From Lacunisphaera limnophila (GTDB taxonomy: Bacteria > Verrucomicrobiota > Verrucomicrobiia > Opitutales > Opitutaceae), in assembly GCF_001746835.1 (NCBI RefSeq), contig NZ_CP016094.1, positions 2,170,001 to 2,234,000 of the forward strand: a stretch of 64,000 bases of DNA, written 5' to 3'. Every line of letters begins with the position of its first letter. Position 1 is the first letter of the stretch. A program made the translations under genes and the position numbers. The notes below the pieces were generated by a model. The model saw only the letters and a list, made by a program, of their open reading frames with translations, searched no databases and had not been told where the DNA came from. Positions 27,584 through 36,565 of the stretch are shown in pieces.

Positions 27584-29143
27584 ATGAAATCACGTCTGTG
27601 GCTGGTGTTCTGTTGCGTCGTCTCGTTCGTTTGGGCGGATTTTCCCCATGCGGAGGCGACGATCGGCGGTCTGCAGGCGCAGATGGCGTCGGGGCAGCTG
27701 ACTTCGGTGTCTCTGACGACCGCCTATCTCGAGCGCATTGCGGCGGTGGACCGGGCCGGGCCGACTTTGCATGCCATCATCGAGCTCAATCCCGAGGCGC
27801 TGGCCATCGCGCAGCAGCTCGATGCGGAGCGGCAGGCGGGCAAAGTGCGCGGGCCACTCCATGGGATCCCGGTGCTGATCAAGGACAACATCGCCACGGC
27901 GGACCAGATGCAGACGACCGCCGGCTCGCTGGCGCTGGTCGGGGCGAAACCGCCGCACGACGCGGCCATCGTCGCCCAGCTGCGCGCGGCGGGCGCGGTG
28001 ATCCTCGGGAAGACGAACCTGAGCGAGTGGGCCAATTTTCGCGGGGAAAAATCCATCAGCGGCTGGAGCGGCCGCGGCGGCCAGACCCGCAATCCGTACG
28101 CGCTCGACCGCAACACCTCGGGCTCGAGCTCCGGTTCCGCGGCCGCGGCGGCGGCCAACCTGTGCGTGGTGGCCGTCGGCACGGAGACCGACGGCTCGAT
28201 CGTGTCCCCGGCCTCGGTGTGCGGACTGGTCGGCGTGAAGCCGACGGTCGGTCTGGTGAGCCGCACCGGCATCATCCCGATCTCGGCCTCGCAGGACACG
28301 GCCGGGCCGATGACGCGGACGGTGCGAGATGCCGCGCTGCTGCTGGAGGCCATGGCGGCGGTGGATCCCAAGGACGCGGTGACCGCGACGAGGCCGGCCG
28401 GGTTGGCGCTGGATTTTGCCACGCAGCTCAAGCCGGGGGCGCTGAAAGGGGCCCGCCTGGGCGTGGTACGCGGGCCATTCGGACTCGATGCGCGGTTGCA
28501 ACCGCTGCTGGAGGCTGCGATCGAACGCTTGAAGGCGGCGGGGGCGGAGGTCGTCGACCTCGGCGACCAGCCGGATTTCAACCGCGCGGGGGAGCCGGAG
28601 ATGGAGGTGCTGCTCTATGAGTACAAGGACGGGCTGAACGCCTATTTTGCCACACTCGGGCCGGATTCGCCCATCAAGACGCTGGCGGATGTGATTGCCT
28701 TCAACGAGGCGCAGGCCGCGCAGGAGCTGGCGCATTTCGGGCAGGAACTGATGGTGCGCGCGCAGGCCAAGGGGCCGCTGACCGAGGCGGCGTACCTCGA
28801 GGCCCGGGCCGCATGTTTGAAATTCACGCGGACGGAGGGCATCGATGCCCTAGTGGCGAAACACCAGCTCGACGCACTGGTCAGCATCACTAACGGCCCG
28901 GCTTGGCTGATCGACCCGGCGAATGGGGATGCCTACACGGGCGGCAGCTCGTCCCCGGCGGCGGTGGCGGGTTACCCGAGTGTGACGGTGCCGACGGGCG
29001 ACTGGCGCGGTCTGCCGGTGGGAATTTCCTTTTACGGGGCAGCCTGGACCGAGGGTAAGCTCCTGAGCCTGGCAGCGGATTACGAGGCGGCGACCCAGGC
29101 GCGGCGGGAGCCGGGGTTGGCCGCCACGGCCGGCCTGAAGTAG
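27584..29143 (+). CDS. Amidase signature family enzyme, secreted
   Basis: Hydrolase of 519 residues with a signal peptide (MKSRLWLVFCCVVSFVWA) and the amidase signature domain. The Ser-cisSer-Lys triad is visible: Lys100 (VLIKDN), the cis-Ser in TSGSSSGSAAA (178-188) and Ser205 in ETDGSIVSPAS (201-211). Likely cleaves an amide in the periplasm; substrate is not predictable, and secreted family members have been linked to cell-wall or small amides. The leader holds the ATCCGTG repeat. No co-transcribed partner. Confidence 0.9.
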   Translation: MKSRLWLVFCCVVSFVWADFPHAEATIGGLQAQMASGQLTSVSLTTAYLERIAAVDRAGPTLHAIIELNPEALAIAQQLDAERQAGKVRGPLHGIPVLIKDNIATADQMQTTAGSLALVGAKPPHDAAIVAQLRAAGAVILGKTNLSEWANFRGEKSISGWSGRGGQTRNPYALDRNTSGSSSGSAAAAAANLCVVAVGTETDGSIVSPASVCGLVGVKPTVGLVSRTGIIPISASQDTAGPMTRTVRDAALLLEAMAAVDPKDAVTATRPAGLALDFATQLKPGALKGARLGVVRGPFGLDARLQPLLEAAIERLKAAGAEVVDLGDQPDFNRAGEPEMEVLLYEYKDGLNAYFATLGPDSPIKTLADVIAFNEAQAAQELAHFGQELMVRAQAKGPLTEAAYLEARAACLKFTRTEGIDALVAKHQLDALVSITNGPAWLIDPANGDAYTGGSSSPAAVAGYPSVTVPTGDWRGLPVGISFYGAAWTEGKLLSLAADYEAATQARREPGLAATAGLK

Positions 29144-29192
29144 CGCTTGCGGGCCCGGTTAAAATCGGGAATCTGCAGGCGAAGTCCTCCTC

Positions 29193-29273
29193 GCTCGGGT
29201 GATGGAATGGCAGACATGAGGGTCTTAGAAGCCCTTGCCGTAAGGCGTGCAGGTTCGAGTCCTGTCCCGAGCA
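29193..29273 (+). tRNA. tRNA-Leu (anticodon UAG)
   Basis: Acceptor stem GCTCGGG (29193-29199) pairs with CCCGAGC (29266-29272), followed by discriminator A. Anticodon stem-loop AGGGT-CTTAGAA-GCCCT has anticodon TAG at 29226-29228, read as Leu (CUA). The extra arm TGCC-GTAA-GGCG is the long variable arm of class II tRNAs, and the T-arm GCAGG-TTCGAGT-CCTGT is normal. CCA is not encoded. Confidence 0.95.
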
Positions 29274-29504
29274 TTCTTCCGGGTTCATACCGGTCGTTCC
29301 TTCGTTTACTCACCGGGGAAGCCCCCAACCGGCAGAGGGCTATTGCCAAGAATTGCATAGCCGCGGCCGGTGGGGTGTGGGATGATGGGGGCAGACCGGT
29401 TCAGCTGATTTTTTCACCCCCGCGCCCATGCCTTCCACGCCCCCGGCTTCCCGCCCCCCTGCGAGCCCGGCCCCCGGGCGTGCCAACCCCCGGAGCCCCG
29501 CCCC

Positions 29505-30500
29505 ATGAACCTCGCGACGAACTACCTTGGCCTGAAACTCAAGAATCCGCTCATCGTCGGCGCGTCGCCGTTTTGCGACGAGGTGGACGGCGCCAGCCGG
29601 CTCGAGGATGCCGGGGCGGCGGCCATCGTGATGCGCTCGCTGTTCGAGGAGCAGATCGACCACCAGCAGCGCTCGATGTCGTACCTGCTGGACACCAACC
29701 CGGGCGAGGCCTTTTCCGGCGCGCGGGAGTTTTTTCCGGCCTACACGGATTATCCGCTCACGCCGAACACCTACCTGGAGCAGATCGGGCACCTGAAGAG
29801 CACGCTGAAGATCCCGGTCATCGCCTCGTTGAACGGCCACCGGCCGGGGGCTTGGACGGATTACGCACACAAGCTGGAATCGGCCGGCGCGGATGCCATC
29901 GAGCTGAACCTGTATCACCTGATCACCGACCCGCTGATGAGCGGCAAGCAGGTGGAGGACGACATGATCGAGACCGTGCACAACATCAGCAGCGTGGTGA
30001 AGATCCCGGTGGCGGCGAAGATTTCGCCCTACCACGCCGCGCCGGCGCAGTTCGCTTTGGCGCTGGAGAAGGCCGGCGCGAAGGGCGTCGTGTTGTTCAA
30101 TCGCTTTTATCAGCCGGATTTCGACCTGCAGGAACTGGACGTGCATCCGCACCTGACGCTCTCGGACTCGTCGGAACTGCTCCTGCGGCTGCGCTGGCTG
30201 GCGGTGCTGTCACCGCACCTGAAAGGCTCGTTGTCGTGCAGCGGCGGCGTGCACCGGGCCGAAGACATCATCAAGGCGCTGTTGGCCGGTGCGCACACGG
30301 TGCAGCTAGTTTCGCAGCTGATCAAGGAAGGGCCGCGGGTTCTGACCCAGCTGCTCCTCGGCATGCGCCGCTGGATGGAGGAACGCGATTTTGAGGATAT
30401 CGACGTCCTGCGCGGCCGCCTGAACCTGAAGCGGTGCCCGAACCCCGCCGCGCACGAGCGCGCGAATTACATCAAGGTGCTGCAGAGCCGGTCGCGGTAA
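29505..30500 (+). CDS. Dihydroorotate dehydrogenase-like protein
   Basis: A 331-residue FMN-binding TIM-barrel protein similar to PyrD: NYLGLKLKNPLIVGASPFCD at the start, IPVIASLNG, AIELNLYH, VKIPVAAKISPY, SCSGGVHRAEDIIKALLAGAH and VQLVSQLI. Proteins of this length are generally annotated as dihydroorotate dehydrogenase-like and are distinct from the main PyrD; some are electron-transfer or pyrimidine reductase relatives. Stand-alone gene after tRNA-Leu with a 230-bp leader rich in C. Whether it acts in pyrimidine synthesis is open. Confidence 0.82.
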   Translation: MNLATNYLGLKLKNPLIVGASPFCDEVDGASRLEDAGAAAIVMRSLFEEQIDHQQRSMSYLLDTNPGEAFSGAREFFPAYTDYPLTPNTYLEQIGHLKSTLKIPVIASLNGHRPGAWTDYAHKLESAGADAIELNLYHLITDPLMSGKQVEDDMIETVHNISSVVKIPVAAKISPYHAAPAQFALALEKAGAKGVVLFNRFYQPDFDLQELDVHPHLTLSDSSELLLRLRWLAVLSPHLKGSLSCSGGVHRAEDIIKALLAGAHTVQLVSQLIKEGPRVLTQLLLGMRRWMEERDFEDIDVLRGRLNLKRCPNPAAHERANYIKVLQSRSR

Positions 30501-30546
30501 GGCGAGGGCGGCGACGTCCAACGGGTCACGGCATTCTGGATCTCTT

Positions 30547-30604
30547 GTAGGGTCGCTGCTTGCGGCGACCTCGCGGGTTAGGTCGGCGTAGGCGCCGACC
30601 CTAC
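30547..30604. repeat. REP-like inverted pair (GTAG head)
   Basis: GTAGGGTCG (30547-30555) and CGACCCTAC (30596-30604) are the outer arms. Inside are GGTCGC..GCGACC (30551-30570) and GGTCGGCG-TAGG-CGCCGACC (30581-30600). Two inward-facing GTAG-plus-palindrome units form a BIME-like element between the convergent DHOD-like gene and the GH5 operon, where it may also act in transcript end formation. Confidence 0.75.
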
Positions 30605-30695
30605 AGCTGAAGCTGGAAGGCTTGGGATTTGTCTCCCACCCTGCAGTTAAAACAGCCCGAGCCGCAGCGATGCCGCATTGCTCGTTGGATCTGCC

Positions 30696-31829
30696 TCAAG
30701 ACCTTTGCAGCAGCTCCAGCATCGTTCGGTCAAGCTTGTGGCCGTACCAGTCCTCATACGCGACGTCGTTGCGCTCGGAATCGAGGATGCCGAATTTGCT
30801 CTGGCCGAGGAAATCCCAGAGCGCCCAGCCGATGCCGAGGTCGCGGCACACGCCGAGCACGTCGCCCAGCCAAGCCCGGGAGATTGACGCGGGCACGCGG
30901 TGGGAGCCGCCGGTTTCGCCCATATGGACACCCACGCCCTGCGCGAGCAGGTCCTGCCACGACGAATAATACAGCTCCAGGCGTTCGCGGTCCCAGCGGT
31001 AGTCACCATCGCCCAACGCGCCTGGCCACTGCGGCACGGGCCAGTCGGTGCGGTCTTTCATCCAGTCGACCTGATAGTGGCTGAGTGAACCCGGAATGTA
31101 GCAATGCACGCTCTGGTGCACACCCAGCGGGATGAGTTCCGGCACGGGTAGGTTGCCGGCGCCGGCACCGTCGGCGATGATCATGCGGTCGGGGCGGTGT
31201 TTCCGGATGGCGGCCACAGCGGGAGTGACGGCGTGGCGGTAGATCGCGCCGTTGAAGTTGTCGTTGGGCCACGGAGCTTCGTTGAACAGGTTGAAGCTAA
31301 GCCGGTCGGCCGGGATGTCGCGGTAGCGCCGCGCGAACAGGTTCCAATGAAACGTGAAGGCTTCGACCGCCGCGGGATCGCGCCAGAGCACGAAGGGTTC
31401 GCTCACATTCTTGCCGACGCGGTAGCCGGGCGCATGGTGGAAGCACAGGCACACGTGCACACCGTGCCGGCCGCCGAGCTCAACCGCCTGGTCCACCAGG
31501 GCGAGGGTGCTCTCATCCAGGTCGTAGACATCCTCGGGTTTGATCAGCTCGTTGGCCGGCGCCTTGTTTTTCAGCCAGGTGCGGTAGTTAAGCGGCAGGC
31601 GCACGAAGTCGAAGCCCCAGCCGGCGATCCAGCGAAAATGGTCCTCGTCGGGCTTCAGCATGGCGGGGCCGGGCCGGTAGAGATATTGGAGATTGAAGCC
31701 GCGCCAGCGCGGGAGCGGATTTGTGGTGGAGCGCGGCGGGGTGGCGGTGGCGGTGACGCCACCGGGCAAGGCAGCGGCCAGTCCGGCACCCCCGGCGAGT
31801 TTGAGGAAATCGCGACGGGAGGAGTTCAT
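30696..31829 (-). CDS. Glycoside hydrolase family 5-like enzyme, Tat-exported
   Basis: Endo-acting beta-glycanase candidate, 377 residues. N-terminal twin-arginine signal SRRDFLKLAGGAGLAAALPG (4-23). The barrel shows GFNLQYLYR, FDFVRLPLNYRTW (74-86), CLCFHHAPGY, acid/base Glu184 in SFNLFNEAPWP (178-188), HCYIP, and nucleophile Glu305 in VHMGETGGSH (301-310), the standard GH5 cellulase layout. Activity could be on cellulose, mannan, xylan or other beta-glucan; not decided by sequence. Last gene of the glycan operon, overlapping the gene before it as ATGA. Confidence 0.88.
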   Translation of the reverse strand: MNSSRRDFLKLAGGAGLAAALPGGVTATATPPRSTTNPLPRWRGFNLQYLYRPGPAMLKPDEDHFRWIAGWGFDFVRLPLNYRTWLKNKAPANELIKPEDVYDLDESTLALVDQAVELGGRHGVHVCLCFHHAPGYRVGKNVSEPFVLWRDPAAVEAFTFHWNLFARRYRDIPADRLSFNLFNEAPWPNDNFNGAIYRHAVTPAVAAIRKHRPDRMIIADGAGAGNLPVPELIPLGVHQSVHCYIPGSLSHYQVDWMKDRTDWPVPQWPGALGDGDYRWDRERLELYYSSWQDLLAQGVGVHMGETGGSHRVPASISRAWLGDVLGVCRDLGIGWALWDFLGQSKFGILDSERNDVAYEDWYGHKLDRTMLELLQRS

Positions 31830-33721
31830 GGGGTGGGGATCCAGGAAAGTTCAACGCGGCCGAGGGCCAGCATGGGCGCAGCGCCGGCGGGAAGTTCGAT
31901 CTCGAGGAGCGCGGCGTGGTTGGCAGGAAGGTCGGTCGAGTAACGCGCGCGCTTGCCCTGCTGGTAAGCGGTCACCTGTGGTGTCACCTCGGTTCGCGCG
32001 CCCTGGGGGTCGGTCAGGAAAAAGCGCGGGGGAGTCTCGCTGTCGAAGGCGGTCAGGGTGAAGCTGCGCACCGGCCCGGGCAGGCGGTAGACCAGGCGGC
32101 CGGATTGCGCGGGATCGCGCCGATGGATGATCGCGATGTCTTCCAAGTAGGCGTCGTGGGCGTAGGCCTTCGTGATCTGCAGATTGGTTGAGGATGCATC
32201 CCAGGCGGTTTCATCGAACAGATCGTCCACCAGCCAGTGGCGGTCCGGCTGCAGGGGGCCGATGAGGTTGGAGGGCGCGGAGACGCCGCCGTTGTTGCGT
32301 GCGAGCACGCGATAGTAGTAGGTGCCACCGGGCGCGGCGGTGGTATCACAGAAGAGAGGCGTGTAGGGGGCGAGGTGGTCACCGAAGTCGCGGGTGAGGC
32401 TGGTCCACGGTCCGCCGACGGCGGGGGCACGTTGGATCTCGTAGGCGCTGGCGCCGGCTGAGCCCTGCCAGGAGAGATGACCGGGGTCGGAGGCGGGGAG
32501 GAGGACCGGGGCCTCGGGCGCAGCCGGGGCCGGGGCGGTCGTGCCGGTGATGCGGGCGGCGTAGTCGCGCAGGATGCCGAGCAGCTCGCGTTCGCGGGAG
32601 ACCTCGGGCAGGCCGCCGGGCGGCTCGGCAAAGCCGGGCCAGTTGAGGTCCTCGTATTTCGAACCGCGGTCACTGTGCTTGTAGAAACCGCCGTCGCGGT
32701 TGTGGAAACGGATGCCCCACCACTGCACCCCGACGGTGCCGCCGGCGATGATCTCTTCGAGCAATTCTCGAAGGGCCTTGGGCGGGGTATACATGGCAAC
32801 CTCGGTCACGATCACAGGCATCCGGCCGCGCAGCTGGTTGCGGATGAGGCGCAGCGTGCCGGCGGGCGAGTCGGCCTGGGGGAGGTTCACGTAGGTATGG
32901 TAGGAAACAGCGTCGATGTGCGGGCTGTCGGCGAACTCATCGTAGAGATCGTAGACGTCGTTGGGTTTGTTGCGTCCGTCGATGTGCAGGTGGTTGGGCG
33001 CGAGTTTTTTGATATAGGCGGCGATATCGTGCAGCCAGCGGCGACGGACGGGGTCGGTGCCGATCACGAGCTCGTTGCCGGTCTGCCAGCCGAAGATGGT
33101 CGGGTCGTCGCGGTAGGGGATGCCGGTGAGCGGGTTGGTGCGTCCGAGAACCTGCGCGATCATGTTCTTGAACTTCAGGTTGGCCTCGCTGCCGGTGACC
33201 CAAAAGTCAGGACCGTAGGTATCGGGGTCGCCGCGGAGGGCGCTGCGGTAGGCGATGAGCGGGATGAGCAGGCGTACCCCCTCCTCGCGGCTGATCTGCA
33301 GCAGTCGGTCGAGGGCGAGGAGAGCGGACTCGTTGGCGACGACGGGGTTTTGCGCGACATCGAACATCACGGCCGGGTGCGGGCCCTGGCGGGCCGTGAT
33401 CATGAAGGTGCGGAGCGTGCGCCCGCCCATCTGGCGGACGGTGCGGATGGCATCGCGCTGCTCGAATTCGTCGGGCACGCGCAGGCGCAGCTCGGGGGTC
33501 TCGCCGTCGAAGCGGTAGTTCGTGATGATCTGCAGCACGTCAGGCATGTTGACCGACACGAAGCGGTATTCGCGGTCGCCGTCATAGAGCCGGTCGCCCT
33601 TGCGGGTGATGAAATGATCGAGCGGTTCCGGCGGCGGCAGTGCGGGGGCTGCGGTCAGGGCGGTGAGGCAAAGAGTGAGCGCCAGCAGTACGAGCCGACT
33701 GGTGGTGGTGGGGGGGCTCAT
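31826..33721 (-). CDS. GH5-like (mannanase-type) glycosidase with fibronectin-type and C-terminal sandwich domains
   Basis: Secreted 631-residue protein. Signal peptide (8-25). A TIM barrel (about 35-440) begins KGDRLYDGDREYRFVSVNMP; NELV at 216-219 provides the acid/base Glu217 and VIVTEVAMY the nucleophile Glu307; both fit the GH5_7/mannanase-like layout. About 450-555 is fibronectin type III-like (PVLLPASDPGHLSWQGSAGASAYEIQR .. YYYRVLARN). The C-terminal 80 residues look like another beta sandwich. The ATG at 33721 overlaps the symporter stop (ATGA); the longer upstream frame would cover the symporter gene. Likely acts on the glycan whose products the operon imports. Confidence 0.75.
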   Translation of the reverse strand: MSPPTTTSRLVLLALTLCLTALTAAPALPPPEPLDHFITRKGDRLYDGDREYRFVSVNMPDVLQIITNYRFDGETPELRLRVPDEFEQRDAIRTVRQMGGRTLRTFMITARQGPHPAVMFDVAQNPVVANESALLALDRLLQISREEGVRLLIPLIAYRSALRGDPDTYGPDFWVTGSEANLKFKNMIAQVLGRTNPLTGIPYRDDPTIFGWQTGNELVIGTDPVRRRWLHDIAAYIKKLAPNHLHIDGRNKPNDVYDLYDEFADSPHIDAVSYHTYVNLPQADSPAGTLRLIRNQLRGRMPVIVTEVAMYTPPKALRELLEEIIAGGTVGVQWWGIRFHNRDGGFYKHSDRGSKYEDLNWPGFAEPPGGLPEVSRERELLGILRDYAARITGTTAPAPAAPEAPVLLPASDPGHLSWQGSAGASAYEIQRAPAVGGPWTSLTRDFGDHLAPYTPLFCDTTAAPGGTYYYRVLARNNGGVSAPSNLIGPLQPDRHWLVDDLFDETAWDASSTNLQITKAYAHDAYLEDIAIIHRRDPAQSGRLVYRLPGPVRSFTLTAFDSETPPRFFLTDPQGARTEVTPQVTAYQQGKRARYSTDLPANHAALLEIELPAGAAPMLALGRVELSWIPTP

Positions 33722-35466
33722 GGGGTGGGAGGATTGGCCCGCCGGGTGGTGCGACGGATGGCGAGGCCGACGCCGATCATGAAGAGGGCGCAGAAGAAGA
33801 GCCACAGGCGGCCCGACCAGCTCGGGGAGATCACGGCCAGCAGGGCGATGAAGGCACCGTAGACGAGGCACATGAGCGCGATGCCGAGGTGACGCTTGTC
33901 ATCGGGTTGCTCAAGCTCGGCCGGGGAGATGTCGGTGTCGACATTGCGGAAGAACTGCGCGACCTGCGTCGTGCGCTCGGGGGTGAGCCGACGCTGGCCG
34001 GCCAGGACGGAGGCACCCAAAAACCAGAGGGAGCCCAAGACGACGTTGGCGAGGGTGATCGCGACGTAGCTTTGGGTTTTCGCCCACGCAAGCGCGGTGG
34101 CCACGGGGCCGGGAGCGAGGGCCGCCGCCCAGTCGGATTGGGGTACGAGGCTGACGGCGCCGCCGACGGCACAGCAGACCAGAATGGTGGACCAAGCGGC
34201 CCAGTCGGGGGAGCGTCGCACCAAGAGGCACCAGAAGAGCGGCACGGCGTAGGGCGTGGCGACCAGGGCGCTGAAGTTCATCATCAGCTGGAAGACGCCG
34301 ATGTCACGCCAGGTGCTGTAGAAGAGGGCCATGACGATGGCCAGGAAGCCGAAGGCCCAGGTGGTGAGGCGGCCGGCGAGCACGAGTTCCTTTTCGCCGG
34401 CGGCGGGGCGGAGCACGGGGAGGTAGAAACTGCGCACGAAGATGCCGGCATTGCGGTTGAGGCCGGAGTCCATCGAGGAGAGGGTGGAGGAGATGATGCC
34501 GGTGACCAACAAGCCGAGCAGGCCGACAGGGAGACATTGCGCGGCGATCATGATGTAGGACATCTCGGCGGGGTTGGCGACGCCCGCGTGCGTGCCCAGC
34601 GCGAGGCCGCCGGCGCGGGCGGCCAGCGGCGGGATGAACCAGAACACGGAGCCCACGAGGAAGAGGAGGGCGGCGAACAGGGCGGCCTTGCGCGCGGTCG
34701 CGCCGTCGCTGACGCAGAGGTAGCGGGAGGCGTAGTTGAGGCCGTTGATGTTGGTGACCTTCTCCAGGAGGACCGCGATGATCCACCACGGGCCGAAGTC
34801 GGCGGCGGCGGCGGTCAGGTCCCAGTGGGTGGCGGGCAGGGCCTCCAGAAAGCGGGAGGGGCCGCCGATATATTGCACGGCGGTGAACGCCGCGACGAGG
34901 GTGATCGGCACCAGCACGAGCGCCTGGATGAAATCGCCGGCCACGACGGCCCAGGAGCCGCCGGCCGCGGCGACGAAGACCACGACTACGCCGCAGACTA
35001 CGATCGTGACGCGCAGGTCGAGGCCGAAGACCGGGGTGCAGAAGATGGCGAGACCATAGAGCCAGATGCCGGCCTGCAGGACCTGGAACGGCACCTGGAG
35101 CCAGGTGAACACCTGTTCGTTCACCGGGCCCAGGCGGGCGCGCACGGCCTCGAGTGCCGTGATGGCGCGACTATTGCGGCTCATCCGGGCAAAGTAGGAC
35201 CAGTTGAAGAAGAAGCCGAGGGCGTTGGCCCAGTACAGGATGATCACGACGAAACCATGGTCATAAGCCAGGCCTGCGGCGCCGGTGAAGGTCCAGGCGC
35301 TGAACGCTCCCATGAAGCCGGAGGCGCCGACCATCCACCAAGCCATCTTGCCGCCGCCGCGAAAATACTCGCTCGTGTCCTTGCCGGTGTGGCGGAAGAA
35401 CCAGCCGATACTGGTGAGGAACAGCAGATAGAACAGGACCACGACGTAGTCGAACGGGGAAAGCAT
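33718..35466 (-). CDS. Sodium:solute symporter family transporter
   Basis: Inner-membrane symporter of the SSS family, 582 residues with about 13-14 hydrophobic segments. Family features: DYVVVLFYLLFLTSIGWFF at the start, SEYFRGGGKMAWWMVGASGFMGAFSAWTFTG (residues 33-63) and GIISSTLSSMDSGLNR. The C-terminal tail has two extra helices. Probably imports the sugar or sugar acid released by the linked GH5 enzymes. It sits between the hydroxyacid dehydrogenase (42 bp upstream) and the GH5 genes. Confidence 0.9.
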   Translation of the reverse strand: MLSPFDYVVVLFYLLFLTSIGWFFRHTGKDTSEYFRGGGKMAWWMVGASGFMGAFSAWTFTGAAGLAYDHGFVVIILYWANALGFFFNWSYFARMSRNSRAITALEAVRARLGPVNEQVFTWLQVPFQVLQAGIWLYGLAIFCTPVFGLDLRVTIVVCGVVVVFVAAAGGSWAVVAGDFIQALVLVPITLVAAFTAVQYIGGPSRFLEALPATHWDLTAAAADFGPWWIIAVLLEKVTNINGLNYASRYLCVSDGATARKAALFAALLFLVGSVFWFIPPLAARAGGLALGTHAGVANPAEMSYIMIAAQCLPVGLLGLLVTGIISSTLSSMDSGLNRNAGIFVRSFYLPVLRPAAGEKELVLAGRLTTWAFGFLAIVMALFYSTWRDIGVFQLMMNFSALVATPYAVPLFWCLLVRRSPDWAAWSTILVCCAVGGAVSLVPQSDWAAALAPGPVATALAWAKTQSYVAITLANVVLGSLWFLGASVLAGQRRLTPERTTQVAQFFRNVDTDISPAELEQPDDKRHLGIALMCLVYGAFIALLAVISPSWSGRLWLFFCALFMIGVGLAIRRTTRRANPPTP

Positions 35467-35508
35467 GGCGGGGGTGGAAGGGGTGGGTGCGACCGGACGG
35501 AAACCATC

Positions 35509-36534
35509 TCAGGTCGCGCGGTCGTAGCTGGCGAGCGTGATCAGACCCTCCGGCGGGGTGCCGGCGAGCACCCGGGCGATGTTGGCGAGGGCATGGCCGC
35601 CGCAATCGGCGTAGCGGTCGGCGGTCGGACCTCCGATGTGGGGCGAGAGCACTAGGCCCGGTACGCTAAAAAACGGCGAGGTCGGAGTCACCGGCTCGGC
35701 GGTGACCACGTCGAGAGCCAGGCGGATGCGCCCGGCCCGGCCCTCACGCACGAGGGCTTCGTCGTCAACGACGGCGCCGCGGCCGATGTTGACGAAGACA
35801 GCGTCGTCCCGGAGGGCGGCGAGCACGCTGGCCGTGACGGTGCCTTCGGTCAGGGGGGTCAGGGATTCACACTCGAAGAGCACGTCCGAATCCGTGAAGA
35901 GCGCGGAAAGCGAAGCCGCGGGGCGCACCCCGTGGGCCGCGAAGATCGCCTCCGGCACGCCGGCGGAGTAGGCGGCCAAGGTAACGCCAAAGGGGCGGAG
36001 CAGCGGGAGGAGGGCGCGGGCCACGCTGCCAAAACCGTGGAGGCCCACGCGCAGGCCGAAGAGGGTGCGGGTGCGCAATTCGGTAAGCCGGCGGGTGGTG
36101 GCGGGCCGGGCGAGAAAGGCCGTCCAGGCGCCCTGATTGCGCAGGGCGGCCAAGGCGAGGAGCAGGCCATGCTCGGCCACCTGCGCGCTGATGCGCTCGC
36201 CCCAGTTGGTGACCAGGCCACCGCGTTCGATGAAGGAACGCGGCACCAGGTTGCGCACGGAGCCGGTGACGTGGCACACGTAGCGCAAGGGGCAGTCGGG
36301 TTGAGCCAGCCAGGCCGCGGGCAACGGTGGCGTGGTCCAGCCGGTGATAAGGATGGCCGGCCGCCGGCTCTCCAACAGCCGGGCCCAACGTCCGGGGGTC
36401 AGATCGGATTCGTCGGTGAACTCGAGGGAGGCGGCCGGCGGCTGACTCGGCAGGACCGGTTCCAGAAACAGGGCGCGTTCGCGCCCAGTCAGGGCGGCGA
36501 GGATGCGGACGGGTGACGGATCGGAAGGCGGCAT
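35509..36534 (-). CDS. D-2-hydroxyacid dehydrogenase family protein (second copy)
   Basis: NAD-dependent oxidoreductase of 341 residues. Catalytic Arg252 (NIGRGAVV), Glu280 (VTAEP) and His299 (SPHIGGP) occupy practically the same positions as in the 8.85-9.88 kb protein. The nucleotide loop is GLHGFGSVA. The frame is open for another 194 codons upstream, but that overlaps the DUF2264 gene; the ATG at 36534, 31 bp after the DUF2264 stop, gives the matching 341-residue length. Co-transcribed with a symporter and two GH5-like genes, so it probably handles a sugar-derived acid. Confidence 0.87.
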   Translation of the reverse strand: MPPSDPSPVRILAALTGRERALFLEPVLPSQPPAASLEFTDESDLTPGRWARLLESRRPAILITGWTTPPLPAAWLAQPDCPLRYVCHVTGSVRNLVPRSFIERGGLVTNWGERISAQVAEHGLLLALAALRNQGAWTAFLARPATTRRLTELRTRTLFGLRVGLHGFGSVARALLPLLRPFGVTLAAYSAGVPEAIFAAHGVRPAASLSALFTDSDVLFECESLTPLTEGTVTASVLAALRDDAVFVNIGRGAVVDDEALVREGRAGRIRLALDVVTAEPVTPTSPFFSVPGLVLSPHIGGPTADRYADCGGHALANIARVLAGTPPEGLITLASYDRAT

Positions 36535-36565
36535 GAAAGGGAAGCGCAGGGAACGAACGCGGGCT

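Noticed and set aside
29147-30394. Plus-strand open frame covering tRNA-Leu and the DHOD-like gene
   Set aside because: It is out of frame with the conserved protein and includes the tRNA; a shadow frame.
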